Shown: piece by piece, positions 8,301 to 17,495 of the stretch
Position numbering within the stretch: the first letter of the stretch is position 1
Layout: each line of letters opens with the position of its first letter
Assembly: GCF_013401995.1 (NCBI RefSeq)
Contig: NZ_JACBJI010000001.1
Coordinates: 459,322 to 494,893 of the forward strand
DNA length: 35,572 nucleotides
Origin: Flavobacterium agri
GTDB taxonomy: Bacteria > Bacteroidota > Bacteroidia > Flavobacteriales > Flavobacteriaceae
Direction of reading: 5' to 3'
Made by a program: the position numbers and the translations under genes
Notes under the pieces: generated by a model
The model's database searches: none
What the model saw: only the letters and a program-made list of their open reading frames with translations
What the model was told of the DNA's origin: nothing

Positions 8301-11300
8301 TGTAGCAGTGGCGCCTCCGTTAGAAGCCAACCATTGCTCAAGCGCATTCTCGTTTCCTGTTCCACATTGGATAGCCAGGTTTTGAGCCTCGGCTGTAATA
8401 GTAGGAGCAGTAGTGTCTTGTACGTTAATGGTTTGCGTAGCCGTTGCTGTGTTGCCACAAGCGTCGGTTGCAGTCCATGTACGGGTAATAGAGTAAGAAC
8501 CTGCGCATTGTCCTTGAGTAGTCGCATCTTCGAAAGTCAAGGTCACGTCACCGGCACAGTTGTCGGTAGCGGTCGCTTGGGCGAACTCTGGAGTTGCAGG
8601 ACATTCGATTGTAGATGTCGCTGGCAATTCGGCGATTACAGGTGCAACGTTATCGTTAACCGTGATGGTTTGAGAAACGGATGAAGTGTTTCCGCAAGCA
8701 TCAGCGAAAGTCCAGGTACGAACGATTACGAACGAATTCGCACAGTTTCCTGGAGTCGTTACGTCTACACCTTCTGCAGTGATTTCTCCACCACAGTTGT
8801 CTGTAGCCGTAAGCGAAACGTTTGCAGGAACGTCACCGGCACAAGCCAAGGTTACGTTAGCCGGAGCTTGTGGAGCAACCGGAGCGGTCGTATCGTTAAC
8901 CGAGATAGTCTGGGAAACAGATGATGAGTTTCCGCAAGCATCGGTAAATGTCCAGGTACGTACGATCGTGAAAGAACCTTCGCACTGGCCAGGAGTCGTT
9001 ACATCGACACCTTGTGCAGCGATTTGCTCACCGCAGTTGTCGATAGCTGTCAACGTTACATTAGCCGGAACTTCGCCTGTACATTGAGCCGTTACGTTAG
9101 CCGGAGCTTCAGGAGCAACAGGTGCTACAGTATCGTTTACATTGATGGTTTGAGATACGGAAGAACTGTTTCCGCAGGCATCTGTAAATGTCCATGTACG
9201 AACCACGGTGAACGAGTTCGGGCAAGAACCTGGAGTCACTACATCTACACCTTCGGCAGTGATAGCGCCTTGGCAGTTGTCTTGAGCAGTCAAGGTCACA
9301 CTGCTAGGAACTTCACCGGCACAAGATACGTTTACGTTAGCCGGAGCTTCAGGAGCAACCGGAGCTACAGTATCGTTTACAGTGATGGTTTGAGAAACAG
9401 AAACCGAATTCGCGCAAGCATCGACAAATGTCCAGGTACGAACGATCGTGTACGATCCGGCACATTGGCCAGGAGTCGTCACATCTACACCTTGAACCGC
9501 GATGTTACCCGCACAGTTGTCGGTAGCTGTAAGCGTTACGTTAGCAGGAACGTCGGCGGCACACTGAACAGTTACGGCAGCCGGAGCTTCTGGAGCAACC
9601 GGAGCGGTGGTGTCAGATACGGTGAACGTAGCCGAAGTCGTAGAAGCGTTTCCGCAAGCATCGGTAGCAGTGAAGATCACCGTTACAGCCGATGTACAGT
9701 CGTTTCCGATTCCGTTATAATTGTTGGTCCAGGTCACGGCAGAACAAGCGTCAGTCGCAGTCGCGCCTCCGTTAGAAGCCAACCAGTCGTTAAGCGCGTT
9801 CTCGTTTCCTGCACCGCATTGAATCGCAAGGTTTTGAGCCTCGGCAGTGATGGTCGGAGCAGTGATATCCTGAACGTTTATAGTCTGGGTTGCAGTCGCT
9901 GTGTTTCCGCAAGCGTCTGTCGCAGTCCAAGTACGAGTGATCGAGTATGAACCGGCACATTGTCCTTGAGTCGTCACATCTTCGAAAGTCAAGTTCACGT
10001 CACCGGCGCAGTTGTCGGTAGCCGTAGCTTGAGCGAACGCCGGAGTTGCAGGACAATCGATAGTCGTCGCAGCTGGCAATTCAGAAATTACCGGAGCGAT
10101 GTTATCGTTGACCGTGATCGTTTGAGAAACCGATGAAGTGTTTCCGCAAGCATCGGCAAAAGTCCAGGTACGAACGATGACGAACGAGTTGGCACAGTTG
10201 CCAGGAGTCGTCACATCTACACCTTGAGCCGTGATGACTTCACCACAGTTGTCGGTAGCCGTCAGCGTCACGTTGGCCGGAACTTCGGCAGCACACTGAG
10301 CCGTTACGTTAGCCGGAGCTTCTGGAGCAACCGGAGCTACAGTATCGTTAACCGAGATGGTTTGAGAAACAGATGACGTATTTCCGCAAGCATCGGTAAA
10401 TGTCCAAGTTCTGACGATGGTGAACGAACCGGCGCAAGCACCAGGAGTCGTAACATCTACACCTTGAGCTTCGATAGTACCGGAACAGTTATCCTGAGCG
10501 GTCAAAGTAACATTAGCAGGAACTTCGGCAGAACAAGAAGCCGTCACGTTAACCGGAGCTTGTGGCGCAACCGGAGCTACGTTATCGTTAACCGAAATAG
10601 TTTGAGAAACCGATGAAGTGTTTCCGCAAGCGTCGGTAAACGTCCAGGTACGCACGATAGTGAACGAGTTCGGACAGTTGCCCGGAGTCGTTACGTCTAC
10701 ACCTTCGGCAGTGATAGCGCCTTGACAATTGTCTTGAGCGGTCAAAGTCACATTGGCCGGAATTTCAGAAGCGCAAGCCGCTGTCACGTTTGCCGGAGCT
10801 GCAGGAGCAACCGGGGCTACGTTATCGTTGACGGTAATTGTTTGTGATACGGATGATGTGTTTCCGCAAGCATCGGCAAAAGTCCAGGTTCTAACGATTA
10901 CGAAAGAGTTCGGGCAGTTTCCAGGAGTAGTCACATCTACACCTTCAACGGTGATCGCACCTTGACAGTTATCCTGAGCGGTCAAAGCAACGTTCGCCGG
11001 AACTTCAGAAGCACAAGCGGCAGTTACGTTGGCCGGAGCTTGTGGAGCAACCGGAGCAGTCGTATCGTTTACTGTAATAGTCTGTGAAACCGATGACGTG
11101 TTGGCGCAAGCATCAACGAATGTCCAGGTACGAACGATCGTGAACGATGCGGCGCAAGCACCAGGAGTCGTAACGTCTACACCTTGAACCGTGATGTTTC
11201 CGGCACAGTTGTCAACAGCAGTCAAAGAAACATTCGCAGGAACGTTGGCAGTACACTGAACAGTCACGTTCGCCGGAGCAGCAGGAGCAACCGGAGCGGT

Positions 11301-14300
11301 AGTGTCAGATACGGTGAACGTAGCCGAAGTCGTAGAAGCGTTTCCGCAAGCGTCGGTAGCTGTAAAGATTACAGTGATCGCGGCAGAACAATCGTTTCCG
11401 ATTCCGTTGTAGTTATTCGTCCAGGTTACGGCAGAACATGAATCGGTAGCAGCTGCGCCTCCGTTAGAAGCCAACCAATCGTTCAATGCGTTCTGGTTCG
11501 CACCACACTGGATCGTGAGGTTTTGGGCCTGGGCCGTGATGACAGGAGCAGTGATGTCCTGAACATTGATAGTCTGTGAAGCAGTCGCTACGTTTCCGCA
11601 AGCATCGGTCGCCGTCCAAGTTCTTACGATAGTGTAAGCGTTAGAACAAGATCCCGGAGTCGTCACATCGTTAGAAGTCAACTGAACCGCACCGGAACAG
11701 TTGTCTGTTGCGGTCGGAGTCGTCCAAGATGGAGTTGCAGGACAGTCGATAGTGGTTGCAGCCGGCAATTCGGAAATTGTAGGTGCAATGTTATCGTTAA
11801 CCGAGATGGTTTGAGAAACAGATGACGTGTTTCCGCAAGCGTCCGCAAATGTCCAAGTGCGTACGATCGTGAATGAATTCGCACATTGACCAGGAGTGGT
11901 CACATCGACACCTTGAGCGGTGATCGCACCTTGGCAGTTGTCCTGAGCGGTCAACGTTACATTCGCCGGAACTTCAGAAGCACAAGCGACAGTCACATTA
12001 GCCGGAGCTTCTGGAGCAACCGGAGCGACGTTGTCGTTTACGCTGATCGTTTGTGAAACCGATGATGAATTTCCACATGCATCAACAAAAGTCCAAGTAC
12101 GAACGATCGTGAACGAGTTCGGGCAGTTACCAGGAGTCGTCACATCGACACCTTGAGCAGTGATCGCACCGGAGCAGTTGTCCTGAGCGGTCAACGTTAC
12201 ATTCGCAGGAACTTCAGCAGAACACTGAGCAGTTACGTTTGCCGGAGCTGTTGGAGCAACCGGAGCAACAGTATCGTTTACATTGATAGTTTGTGAAACC
12301 GATGATGAATTTCCACATGCATCAACAAAAGTCCAAGTACGAACGATCGTGAACGAGTTCGGGCAGTTGCCCGGAGTCGTCACATCGACACCTTGAGCGG
12401 TGATCGCACCAGAACAGTTGTCCTGAGCGGTCAAAGCAACGTTCGCAGGAACTTCAGAAGCACAAGCGGCAGTTACGTTGGCCGGAGCTTGTGGAGCAAC
12501 CGGTGCTACGTTATCGTTAACGGTAATTGTTTGAGATACGGATGAAGTGTTACCGCAAGCATCAGCAAAAGTCCAGGTTCTAACGATCGTGAACGAGTTC
12601 GGACAGTTTCCAGGAGTAGTCACATCTACACCTTCAACGGTGATCGCACCCTGACAGTTATCCTGAGCGGTCAAAGCAACGTTCGCAGGAACTTCAGAAG
12701 CACAAGCGGCAGTTACGTTGGCCGGAGCTTGTGGAGCAACCGGAACAACAGTATCGTTAACCGTAATTGTTTGAGATACGGATGAAGTGTTTCCACACGC
12801 ATCGGCGAAAGTCCAGGTACGAACGATCGTGAACGATCCGGCACAAGCGCCAGGAGTAGTCACATCTACGCCTTGAGCTTCGATAGCGCCTTGGCAGTTG
12901 TCCTGAGCGGTCAAAGTAACGTTAGCCGGAACTTGAGCTGAACACTGAGCCGTAACGTTTGCCGGAGCTGCAGGAGCAACCGGAGCGACAGTATCGTTTA
13001 CATTGATGGTTTGAGAAACTGAAGAGGAGTTTCCACAAGCATCGGTAAATGTCCAAGTGCGTACGATGGTGAATGAGTTCGGGCAGTTGCCGGGAGTCGT
13101 CACGTCTGTACCTTGAACCGCGATCGCACCAGAACAGTTGTCCTGTGCAGTCAAAGTCACGTTAGCAGGAACTTGTGAAGCACAAGCGACGTTCACATTA
13201 GCCGGAGCTGCTGGAGCAACCGGAGCGGTAGTGTCAGATACGGTAAAGGTAGCCGAAGTCGTAGCGGTGTTTCCGCAAGCGTCGGTAGCCGTGAACATAA
13301 CGGTTACTGCGGCCGAACAATCGGTTCCGATCGTAGTGAAGTTATTCGACCATGTAACGGCAGAACAAGAATCGCTTGCAACAGCGCCTCCGTTAGAAGC
13401 CAACCATTGGTTCAAAGCGTTCTGGTTTCCTGCAGTACACTGGATCGTCAAGTTTTGCGCTTGAGTCGTGATGGTCGGAGCCGTGATATCCTGAACGTTG
13501 ATCGTTTGTGAAGCGGTAGCTGTGTTTCCGCAAGCATCCGTCGCAGTCCAAGTTCTTACGATGGTGTACGAGTTAGGACAAGATCCCGGAGTCGTTACGT
13601 CATTAGAAGTCAATGTCACGTTTCCGCCACAAGTATCGGTAGCCGTCGGAGTCGTCCAAGATGGAGTCGCCGGACAATCGATAGTAGTCGCTGCAGGCAA
13701 TTGTGAAATTACCGGAGCAGTCGTATCCACTACATTATATACTTGAGTAGCGGTAGCCACGTTTCCGCAAAGGTCGGTAGCGGTCCAAGTTCTGGTAATG
13801 GTGTAAGAACCACCACAGTTTCCTTGAACAGTCGTATCCGAAGAGGTCAAAGTGACCAATCCTTCGCAATTATCCGTAGCCGATGGTGTTACCCATGTCG
13901 GAGTCTCAGGACATTGAAGTGTCGTAGGTTCAGCAGGCAAACCGGCAATTACCGGAGGCGTGCTGTCCATGATGTTGATCGTCTGTGTCACGTTCACGTT
14001 TCCGCAAGCAGAAGTAACCGTGAAAGTACGTGTAACGACAACCGGACAGTTTCCAGAGCGAACGTCGGTATACGTAATAGTATAGTTACCGATGTTGGCA
14101 ACGTTAGAGATATTACCACCGGCAGCCTGGAACTGCGCCAAAGTGATCGTTACCGGCGAAGTGCTGTAGGTAAGACCCGTAATCACGTCCGGACCGCAAC
14201 CGTTGAAAGTAGCATTGGTCGGAGCCGTAACGGCCGGAGCCGGATATACGTTGACGGTAATCGGCACTTTTGGTCCGATACATGTCGGGCTTTGCGCCTC

Positions 14301-16871
14301 GGCAACATAATACGTAAACGTACCTACGTTACCGGTTGCAGGCGTGATCGACATTTGCGGCTGACCGTTCTGAGTCAGATAATAATATAATGTGAGGCCA
14401 GGAGAGCTTGGTGTAGCCGTAAGTGGCGAAGCATTAGCTCCTTGGCAATAGTTCACAGGGCCGGCGACCGTCGGAGTAGTGTTGATGGTCGTAACGGTAA
14501 TCGTGAACTGGAAGAAACAACCGTTCAAAGCTCCCGGAGGCACGGCATAGTACGTTTGCGTACCAAGCGTGGCAGGGAATGGGTTGCTGATCGTATACTG
14601 TGTGGTGTTCGGTCCTACCGGATATTGGTTGTAGAACGTAGATCCGTTAGGGAAACTTCCCGAAACCGCAGTGATCGGAATAGCCGCACCCGTGCTACAG
14701 AAAGTAAAGGCCGTAATAGGAGGCGTAGACTGACAGTGCGTGTTTACGTAATCCTGAGCGTTCACGTTCACCAAAAGCGGAGCCGAAATCGCAGTTCCCT
14801 GACAAGTTCCGTTCGTGGTATAGCCTTGGATGAGGTCGCGGTCGTTGAATACGATTCCGGTAATCGCGCCCGAACCGGTAAATGAACCGTTAACGGCTAC
14901 GATGTTCTGGCAGTTCGCGTTTTTCAACAATTCGCAATCGGTAGTGACGCTGATTCGGAAAGTTAACGTACCCAAAATCGTGTCCGGGTTCGCAGGAACA
15001 GGAAGCGTTCCGATATCCCAAACCACAGATCCGTTCGATCCGATTGCCGGGTTGAATGTCAAAGAGTTAGGTGTCGGAGCAGGTGTAAAGAAAACCTGTC
15101 TTACCGCACTGTTGTTCACATATTCGGTGTTGTAAGGGATCGGAATGGTAAGTTTGGCGTTGTTGATCGCCTCGGTCCCGCGGTTGCGCACGTTGATCTT
15201 GAACTCCATTTCCTGTCCTGGCAAAGCGGTATAAGGACCTACTGCAGGAACGGGAACGTTATTGATGCTGACCGCAGAAAGATCGCCTTCAACATCTGGG
15301 ATATAAGCATCCACCGCCATTGCGATCGCGAAGATGATGTACGTATCCTGAGTCGAACCGTAACGGAAAGTCGTCGAAGTCTGGTTGTTCGTGATCAAGC
15401 CGTTGCCCGTATTCGGAAGGTTGAACATACTGATGTCGAGACCCGTATTGTTCACCAAGTTAGGCGTTCTCGCACCCGCAGTCTGGATGCTCGAGTTGAA
15501 GAAGTTGCCCGTGCTGTTCGCCGAATGGTTCAAGCTCTGCCATGTACTGTTGTCCTGACGTTGGATCTGGAAGTAATCGCCAGAAATTCCGTTGTCGCCT
15601 TCACCAGCCATCAGACCAAGTTTGATTCCGACCGGACCCGCCTGTACAGTATTGAATCCTGAAATAGGAAGGTCGTTGCTCGCCGTACCGCCGATAACAT
15701 AAGCGTGACCGTCAAAGATCGTTACGTCGCGGTATTTCATTTTGGAGTTTTCGTACACTACGATAAGTCCCCAACCGCCGTAATATCCGGTTCCTCCACC
15801 GTTTCCTTCGATAAGGGCGATGTCGGCGGCGGTATATTCACCAAGTCCGTGAGTCTTGACATAGTCGGTAACTTCGGCATAAGCCGAGTACATGTAGTCA
15901 TCCTGGGTTGTAGGATAATAAATGTCGCTGGCGTTCGCCGTGAATTCCGAGTAAGAAGAAGCGCCCGGTCCTTTGAACTGGATTTTTCTCTTGTCGAAGT
16001 TTTTGGTGACGTCGAGCGTTGAGTTGGCATTTCCTCCGATATGAACAGAAGCGGTAGAGCCTGACTGGTAATCGCCTTCGCTCAAGTTGGTCGAAGACGG
16101 ACGCGTAAACGAGTTGATCGTGATGACCACAAAACCGTCGTTGATTACATAAGGCGTAGTCAATGTGGCCGTTTTGTTGCTGCCGTTCGTAGCTACCGTT
16201 GAGCCGATAACACTATAAGTTCCGCCATTGATGCGTACGCTTACGGTATTGTCGTTCTGGAAGATGAAGTCATATTCGGTAGTGCCGTTCGAGAAACGGT
16301 AACGCGGATAACGCGCGTTGCTTCCGCCTTGACGTGAAACCGTCATGTCGTAGTTCGAGCTGGCGATATCCTCGTTATGGTCGACCGTCTGTGTCTGGTT
16401 CAAAGCCGCACCCGGAGCCGGAGAGCTTTTCGTGACGCTGAACGTATTGTTGTTCGGGCTGCTGTTTCCGGCACGACCTGTCCAGTAAAGACCGGCGTAG
16501 ATGATGTTGGAACACGAAGGCACCGCTCCGTTCTCTGTCGACAAGCCCAAAGTAGCCGAAGACGAGTTGAACGTTTGCGTACCGCCCAAACCTGTAGCGG
16601 TTGGCGAATCGACATCTACATAGACCATGGTGTTGTTACCGTTCTGGGTAAGGTCACCGTAGTTTTGCAACGTAAGGTTGGTGTTACCCATCATGGTGAA
16701 GTCACCCTTGATGCTGTAGATCTTTTTCGTAGGACTGAATTGCGAAGTGCGTTGGGTGAACGGTACACGGACCTGAGCGTTTGCAGCAAAGGTGAATCCC
16801 AACAGTGCCGTAAGTAACAGCATCAGGAATTTGGGAGTCGCAATTTTAGACTTGAAGTATATGTTTTTCAT
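5400..16871 (-). CDS. Giant SprB-like HYR-repeat adhesin with T9SS type B sorting domain
   Basis: This is a 3823-residue secreted surface protein. It has a signal peptide (cleavage near AANA|Q, residue 32). A unique N-terminal region (about 33-525) follows; it has no repeats and is rich in Asn, Ser, Thr and Gly. Next comes a DUF11-like segment (about 525-690, ALPGQEMEFKINVRNRGTEA) and Ig/PKD-like sequence (about 720-960). About 33 HYR-like repeats of roughly 80 residues follow (about 965-3628), each with a D-x-x-AP start, DNC and DACGN motifs and about four cysteines. A spacer leads to a C-terminal T9SS type B (gliding motility-associated, CHU_C-like) domain, about 3720-3823: NAFSPNNDGINEVF, VEIYNRWG, GTYFYII and LDGYLYLSR. 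It should cross the outer membrane by T9SS and remain cell-attached with the SprF-like protein encoded next. SprB-type gliding adhesin, biofilm or attachment roles are all possible; the sequence does not choose between them. The starting ATG at 16871 gives a perfect signal peptide. Confidence 0.95.
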   Translation of the reverse strand: MKNIYFKSKIATPKFLMLLLTALLGFTFAANAQVRVPFTQRTSQFSPTKKIYSIKGDFTMMGNTNLTLQNYGDLTQNGNNTMVYVDVDSPTATGLGGTQTFNSSSATLGLSTENGAVPSCSNIIYAGLYWTGRAGNSSPNNNTFSVTKSSPAPGAALNQTQTVDHNEDIASSNYDMTVSRQGGSNARYPRYRFSNGTTEYDFIFQNDNTVSVRINGGTYSVIGSTVATNGSNKTATLTTPYVINDGFVVITINSFTRPSSTNLSEGDYQSGSTASVHIGGNANSTLDVTKNFDKRKIQFKGPGASSYSEFTANASDIYYPTTQDDYMYSAYAEVTDYVKTHGLGEYTAADIALIEGNGGGTGYYGGWGLIVVYENSKMKYRDVTIFDGHAYVIGGTASNDLPISGFNTVQAGPVGIKLGLMAGEGDNGISGDYFQIQRQDNSTWQSLNHSANSTGNFFNSSIQTAGARTPNLVNNTGLDISMFNLPNTGNGLITNNQTSTTFRYGSTQDTYIIFAIAMAVDAYIPDVEGDLSAVSINNVPVPAVGPYTALPGQEMEFKINVRNRGTEAINNAKLTIPIPYNTEYVNNSAVRQVFFTPAPTPNSLTFNPAIGSNGSVVWDIGTLPVPANPDTILGTLTFRISVTTDCELLKNANCQNIVAVNGSFTGSGAITGIVFNDRDLIQGYTTNGTCQGTAISAPLLVNVNAQDYVNTHCQSTPPITAFTFCSTGAAIPITAVSGSFPNGSTFYNQYPVGPNTTQYTISNPFPATLGTQTYYAVPPGALNGCFFQFTITVTTINTTPTVAGPVNYCQGANASPLTATPSSPGLTLYYYLTQNGQPQMSITPATGNVGTFTYYVAEAQSPTCIGPKVPITVNVYPAPAVTAPTNATFNGCGPDVITGLTYSTSPVTITLAQFQAAGGNISNVANIGNYTITYTDVRSGNCPVVVTRTFTVTSACGNVNVTQTINIMDSTPPVIAGLPAEPTTLQCPETPTWVTPSATDNCEGLVTLTSSDTTVQGNCGGSYTITRTWTATDLCGNVATATQVYNVVDTTAPVISQLPAATTIDCPATPSWTTPTATDTCGGNVTLTSNDVTTPGSCPNSYTIVRTWTATDACGNTATASQTINVQDITAPTITTQAQNLTIQCTAGNQNALNQWLASNGGAVASDSCSAVTWSNNFTTIGTDCSAAVTVMFTATDACGNTATTSATFTVSDTTAPVAPAAPANVNVACASQVPANVTLTAQDNCSGAIAVQGTDVTTPGNCPNSFTIVRTWTFTDACGNSSSVSQTINVNDTVAPVAPAAPANVTAQCSAQVPANVTLTAQDNCQGAIEAQGVDVTTPGACAGSFTIVRTWTFADACGNTSSVSQTITVNDTVVPVAPQAPANVTAACASEVPANVALTAQDNCQGAITVEGVDVTTPGNCPNSFTIVRTWTFADACGNTSSVSQTITVNDNVAPVAPQAPANVTAACASEVPANVALTAQDNCSGAITAQGVDVTTPGNCPNSFTIVRTWTFVDACGNSSSVSQTINVNDTVAPVAPTAPANVTAQCSAEVPANVTLTAQDNCSGAITAQGVDVTTPGNCPNSFTIVRTWTFVDACGNSSSVSQTISVNDNVAPVAPEAPANVTVACASEVPANVTLTAQDNCQGAITAQGVDVTTPGQCANSFTIVRTWTFADACGNTSSVSQTISVNDNIAPTISELPAATTIDCPATPSWTTPTATDNCSGAVQLTSNDVTTPGSCSNAYTIVRTWTATDACGNVATASQTINVQDITAPVITAQAQNLTIQCGANQNALNDWLASNGGAAATDSCSAVTWTNNYNGIGNDCSAAITVIFTATDACGNASTTSATFTVSDTTAPVAPAAPANVTVQCTANVPANVSLTAVDNCAGNITVQGVDVTTPGACAASFTIVRTWTFVDACANTSSVSQTITVNDTTAPVAPQAPANVTAACASEVPANVALTAQDNCQGAITVEGVDVTTPGNCPNSFVIVRTWTFADACGNTSSVSQTITVNDNVAPVAPAAPANVTAACASEIPANVTLTAQDNCQGAITAEGVDVTTPGNCPNSFTIVRTWTFTDACGNTSSVSQTISVNDNVAPVAPQAPVNVTASCSAEVPANVTLTAQDNCSGTIEAQGVDVTTPGACAGSFTIVRTWTFTDACGNTSSVSQTISVNDTVAPVAPEAPANVTAQCAAEVPANVTLTATDNCGEVITAQGVDVTTPGNCANSFVIVRTWTFADACGNTSSVSQTITVNDNIAPVISELPAATTIDCPATPAFAQATATDNCAGDVNLTFEDVTTQGQCAGSYSITRTWTATDACGNTATATQTINVQDITAPTITAEAQNLAIQCGAGNENALNDWLASNGGATATDACSAVTWTNNYNGIGNDCTSAVTVIFTATDACGNASTTSATFTVSDTTAPVAPEAPAAVTVQCAADVPANVTLTATDNCAGNIAVQGVDVTTPGQCAGSYTIVRTWTFVDACANSVSVSQTITVNDTVAPVAPEAPANVNVSCAGEVPSSVTLTAQDNCQGAITAEGVDVVTPGSCPNSFTVVRTWTFTDACGNSSSVSQTINVNDTVAPVAPEAPANVTAQCTGEVPANVTLTAIDNCGEQIAAQGVDVTTPGQCEGSFTIVRTWTFTDACGNSSSVSQTISVNDTTAPVAPQAPANVTLACAGDVPANVSLTATDNCGGEITAEGVDVTTPGNCANSFVIVRTWTFADACGNTSSVSQTITVNDNVAPVIAELPATSTIECPATPEFAQATATDNCAGDVTLTFEDATTQGQCAGSYSITRTWTATDACGNTATATQTINVQDTTAPTITAEAQNLAIQCGTGNENALEQWLASNGGATATDSCSNVTWANNYNGIGNDCSAAVTVIFTATDACGNASTTSATFTISDTTAPVAPEAPANVTVACAAEVPANVSLTAIDNCLGEISVQGVDVTTAGQCAGTYTIVRTWTFTDACANTTSISQTINVIDNVAPTASEAPANATVQCGDALPENVTLTATDNCGEQISAQGVDVQTAGECPGTYTIVRTWTFADACGNTSSVSQTINVIDTVAPVAPTAPESVTAQCAGEVPAAVTLTAVDACGGNIEGVMTEEITKGACVNSFNIVRTWTFTDACGNASTVTQTISVNDNVAPVAPEAPADVTAQCAGEVPANVTLTAQDNCNGAIAVEGVDVVTAGNCPNSFTIVRTWTFTDACGNTSSVSQNISVNDTTAPVAPEAPADVTASCGGEVPANVTLTAQDNCNGTISAEGVDVVTKGACPNSYTIVRTWTFTDACGNTSSVSQNISVGDTTAPVLPENVPANVTVSCASEVPAAVTLTATDNCSETPITVEAVDSVAPGNCANSFVITRTWTFADACGNTSVATQVITVNDTTAPTFNEPTPADVTLSCDEIPAAATLTAVDNCGNVAVAVTMTETTTQGTCAGSYTLTRTWSATDACGNVATVSQDINVIDNDAPTFVETTPAPAITAECGQVPAPAVLTAVDGCNAAPNAVVYAESSVPGQCPVTEIITRTWTATDACGNVQSFTQIVTVQDTTAPTVNETLEPVVNVTCDQVPAVPTLTFSDACSTVGTPVFTEVITEPVGGNYSITWTWVVADACNNTATFTQVVNVTISNSEVTVNRDECNQDSSLSIDLTTLLPAGTPAGGTFVNVDGVLGLNGNTLTPFQTPNGTYTIDYVVDDVTCPRVVHIEMNLNETFCEVDPACTVTVNNAFSPNNDGINEVFNISGFENTECVVSNNVEIYNRWGILVFEMKNYNNNDRAFRGVSEGRVTLKKDDELPTGTYFYIISYKKADGTSGKLDGYLYLSR
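5985..13970 (-). repeat. 33 tandem HYR-like repeats with A-B-Cn higher-order units
   Basis: I counted 33 units. Unit 1 is divergent. Then come blocks made of an A unit (ELPAATTIDC type), a B unit (AQNL...WLASNGG type) and a run of C units (APVAPxAPANVT type). C counts are 6, 5 and 4 in the first three blocks. A fourth A-B block follows with five C units and four divergent units. The B marker GCGCCTCCGTTAGAAGCC starts at 13384, 11455, 9763 and 8311. Spacings are 1929, 1692 and 1452 bp, falling by 237 and 240 bp, about one C unit each time. Confidence 0.9.
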
Positions 16872-16898
16872 ATTCTCTGCTTTTATATAAATCGCTGC

Positions 16899-17495
16899 TT
16901 AGTGCAGTGTCGGGATGTTATAGAAGACACTGTATCGCGGATCTGTATTGTGTACGATCGAAATGATTTTCGGTCCGGTCACATTCACTTCCGAAACGAG
17001 ATACACATACTGCAATCTCGGGAAGGCTGAAAGCACCGACAGGTCGAGTGCGGCCGAAAAATCACTTTGGCTCTTGAATTTTACGGTCACGATCTCAACG
17101 CTTTGGGGAAGGTTGAGACTGCCAAGGCTTGAAAAAGACCTGACATCCGTAAACAGGCATACCGGGCTTGACCCGTACGTCTTGACCGCTCCGGCTTCTA
17201 CATAGGCCGAAGGTTGGACGTCGTTCAAAAGGCTTCTTACATGTTTGACCTGTCCCGATTTGTTAGCCTGGAGGCTTTGCAGGAACTGATCTACATGTAC
17301 GATGGCCTGAACCGTTGACTCACTCTGCGAAGCGGCAGCCGATTTGGTGCCTCTGGCCGTTTGGGCCGTAATGTCCATCGCAGAAAAGACAAATACCAAA
17401 AGGAGTAGCATTCTCATCATGAATTGGATTTGTTTTCCAGACAGTAAGGAATTGTCTGTTCGGTTAGTTAATCTGATTGGGATCTGGTGTTTCAT
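16899..17495 (-). CDS. Secreted protein of unknown function heading the adhesin operon
   Basis: I do not recognise this 198-residue protein. A hydrophobic signal segment (MMRMLLLLVFVFSAMDITAQ, residues 26-45) suggests export. If so, the true start may be the ATG at 17420 or 17417 rather than 17495, giving about 172-173 residues. The mature part has a Ser/Ala/Gln-rich helical start, then alternating hydrophobic strands (SVEIVTVKFKS, LQYVYLVSEVNVTGPKIISIV). It has a single cysteine and no catalytic motif that I can see. It ends only 27 bp before the giant adhesin gene on the same strand, so the two are probably co-transcribed. A role in adhesin export, chaperoning or anchoring is guessed from position only. 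Confidence 0.8.
   Translation of the reverse strand: MKHQIPIRLTNRTDNSLLSGKQIQFMMRMLLLLVFVFSAMDITAQTARGTKSAAASQSESTVQAIVHVDQFLQSLQANKSGQVKHVRSLLNDVQPSAYVEAGAVKTYGSSPVCLFTDVRSFSSLGSLNLPQSVEIVTVKFKSQSDFSAALDLSVLSAFPRLQYVYLVSEVNVTGPKIISIVHNTDPRYSVFYNIPTLH

Noticed and set aside
9012..9950. Long plus-strand open frames opposite the adhesin gene (for example 9012-9950, 8686-9087, 13743-14390)
   Set aside because: They are Ser/Arg/Val-rich and repeat with the 240-bp period. They arise because the repeat codons leave few stops on the other strand.
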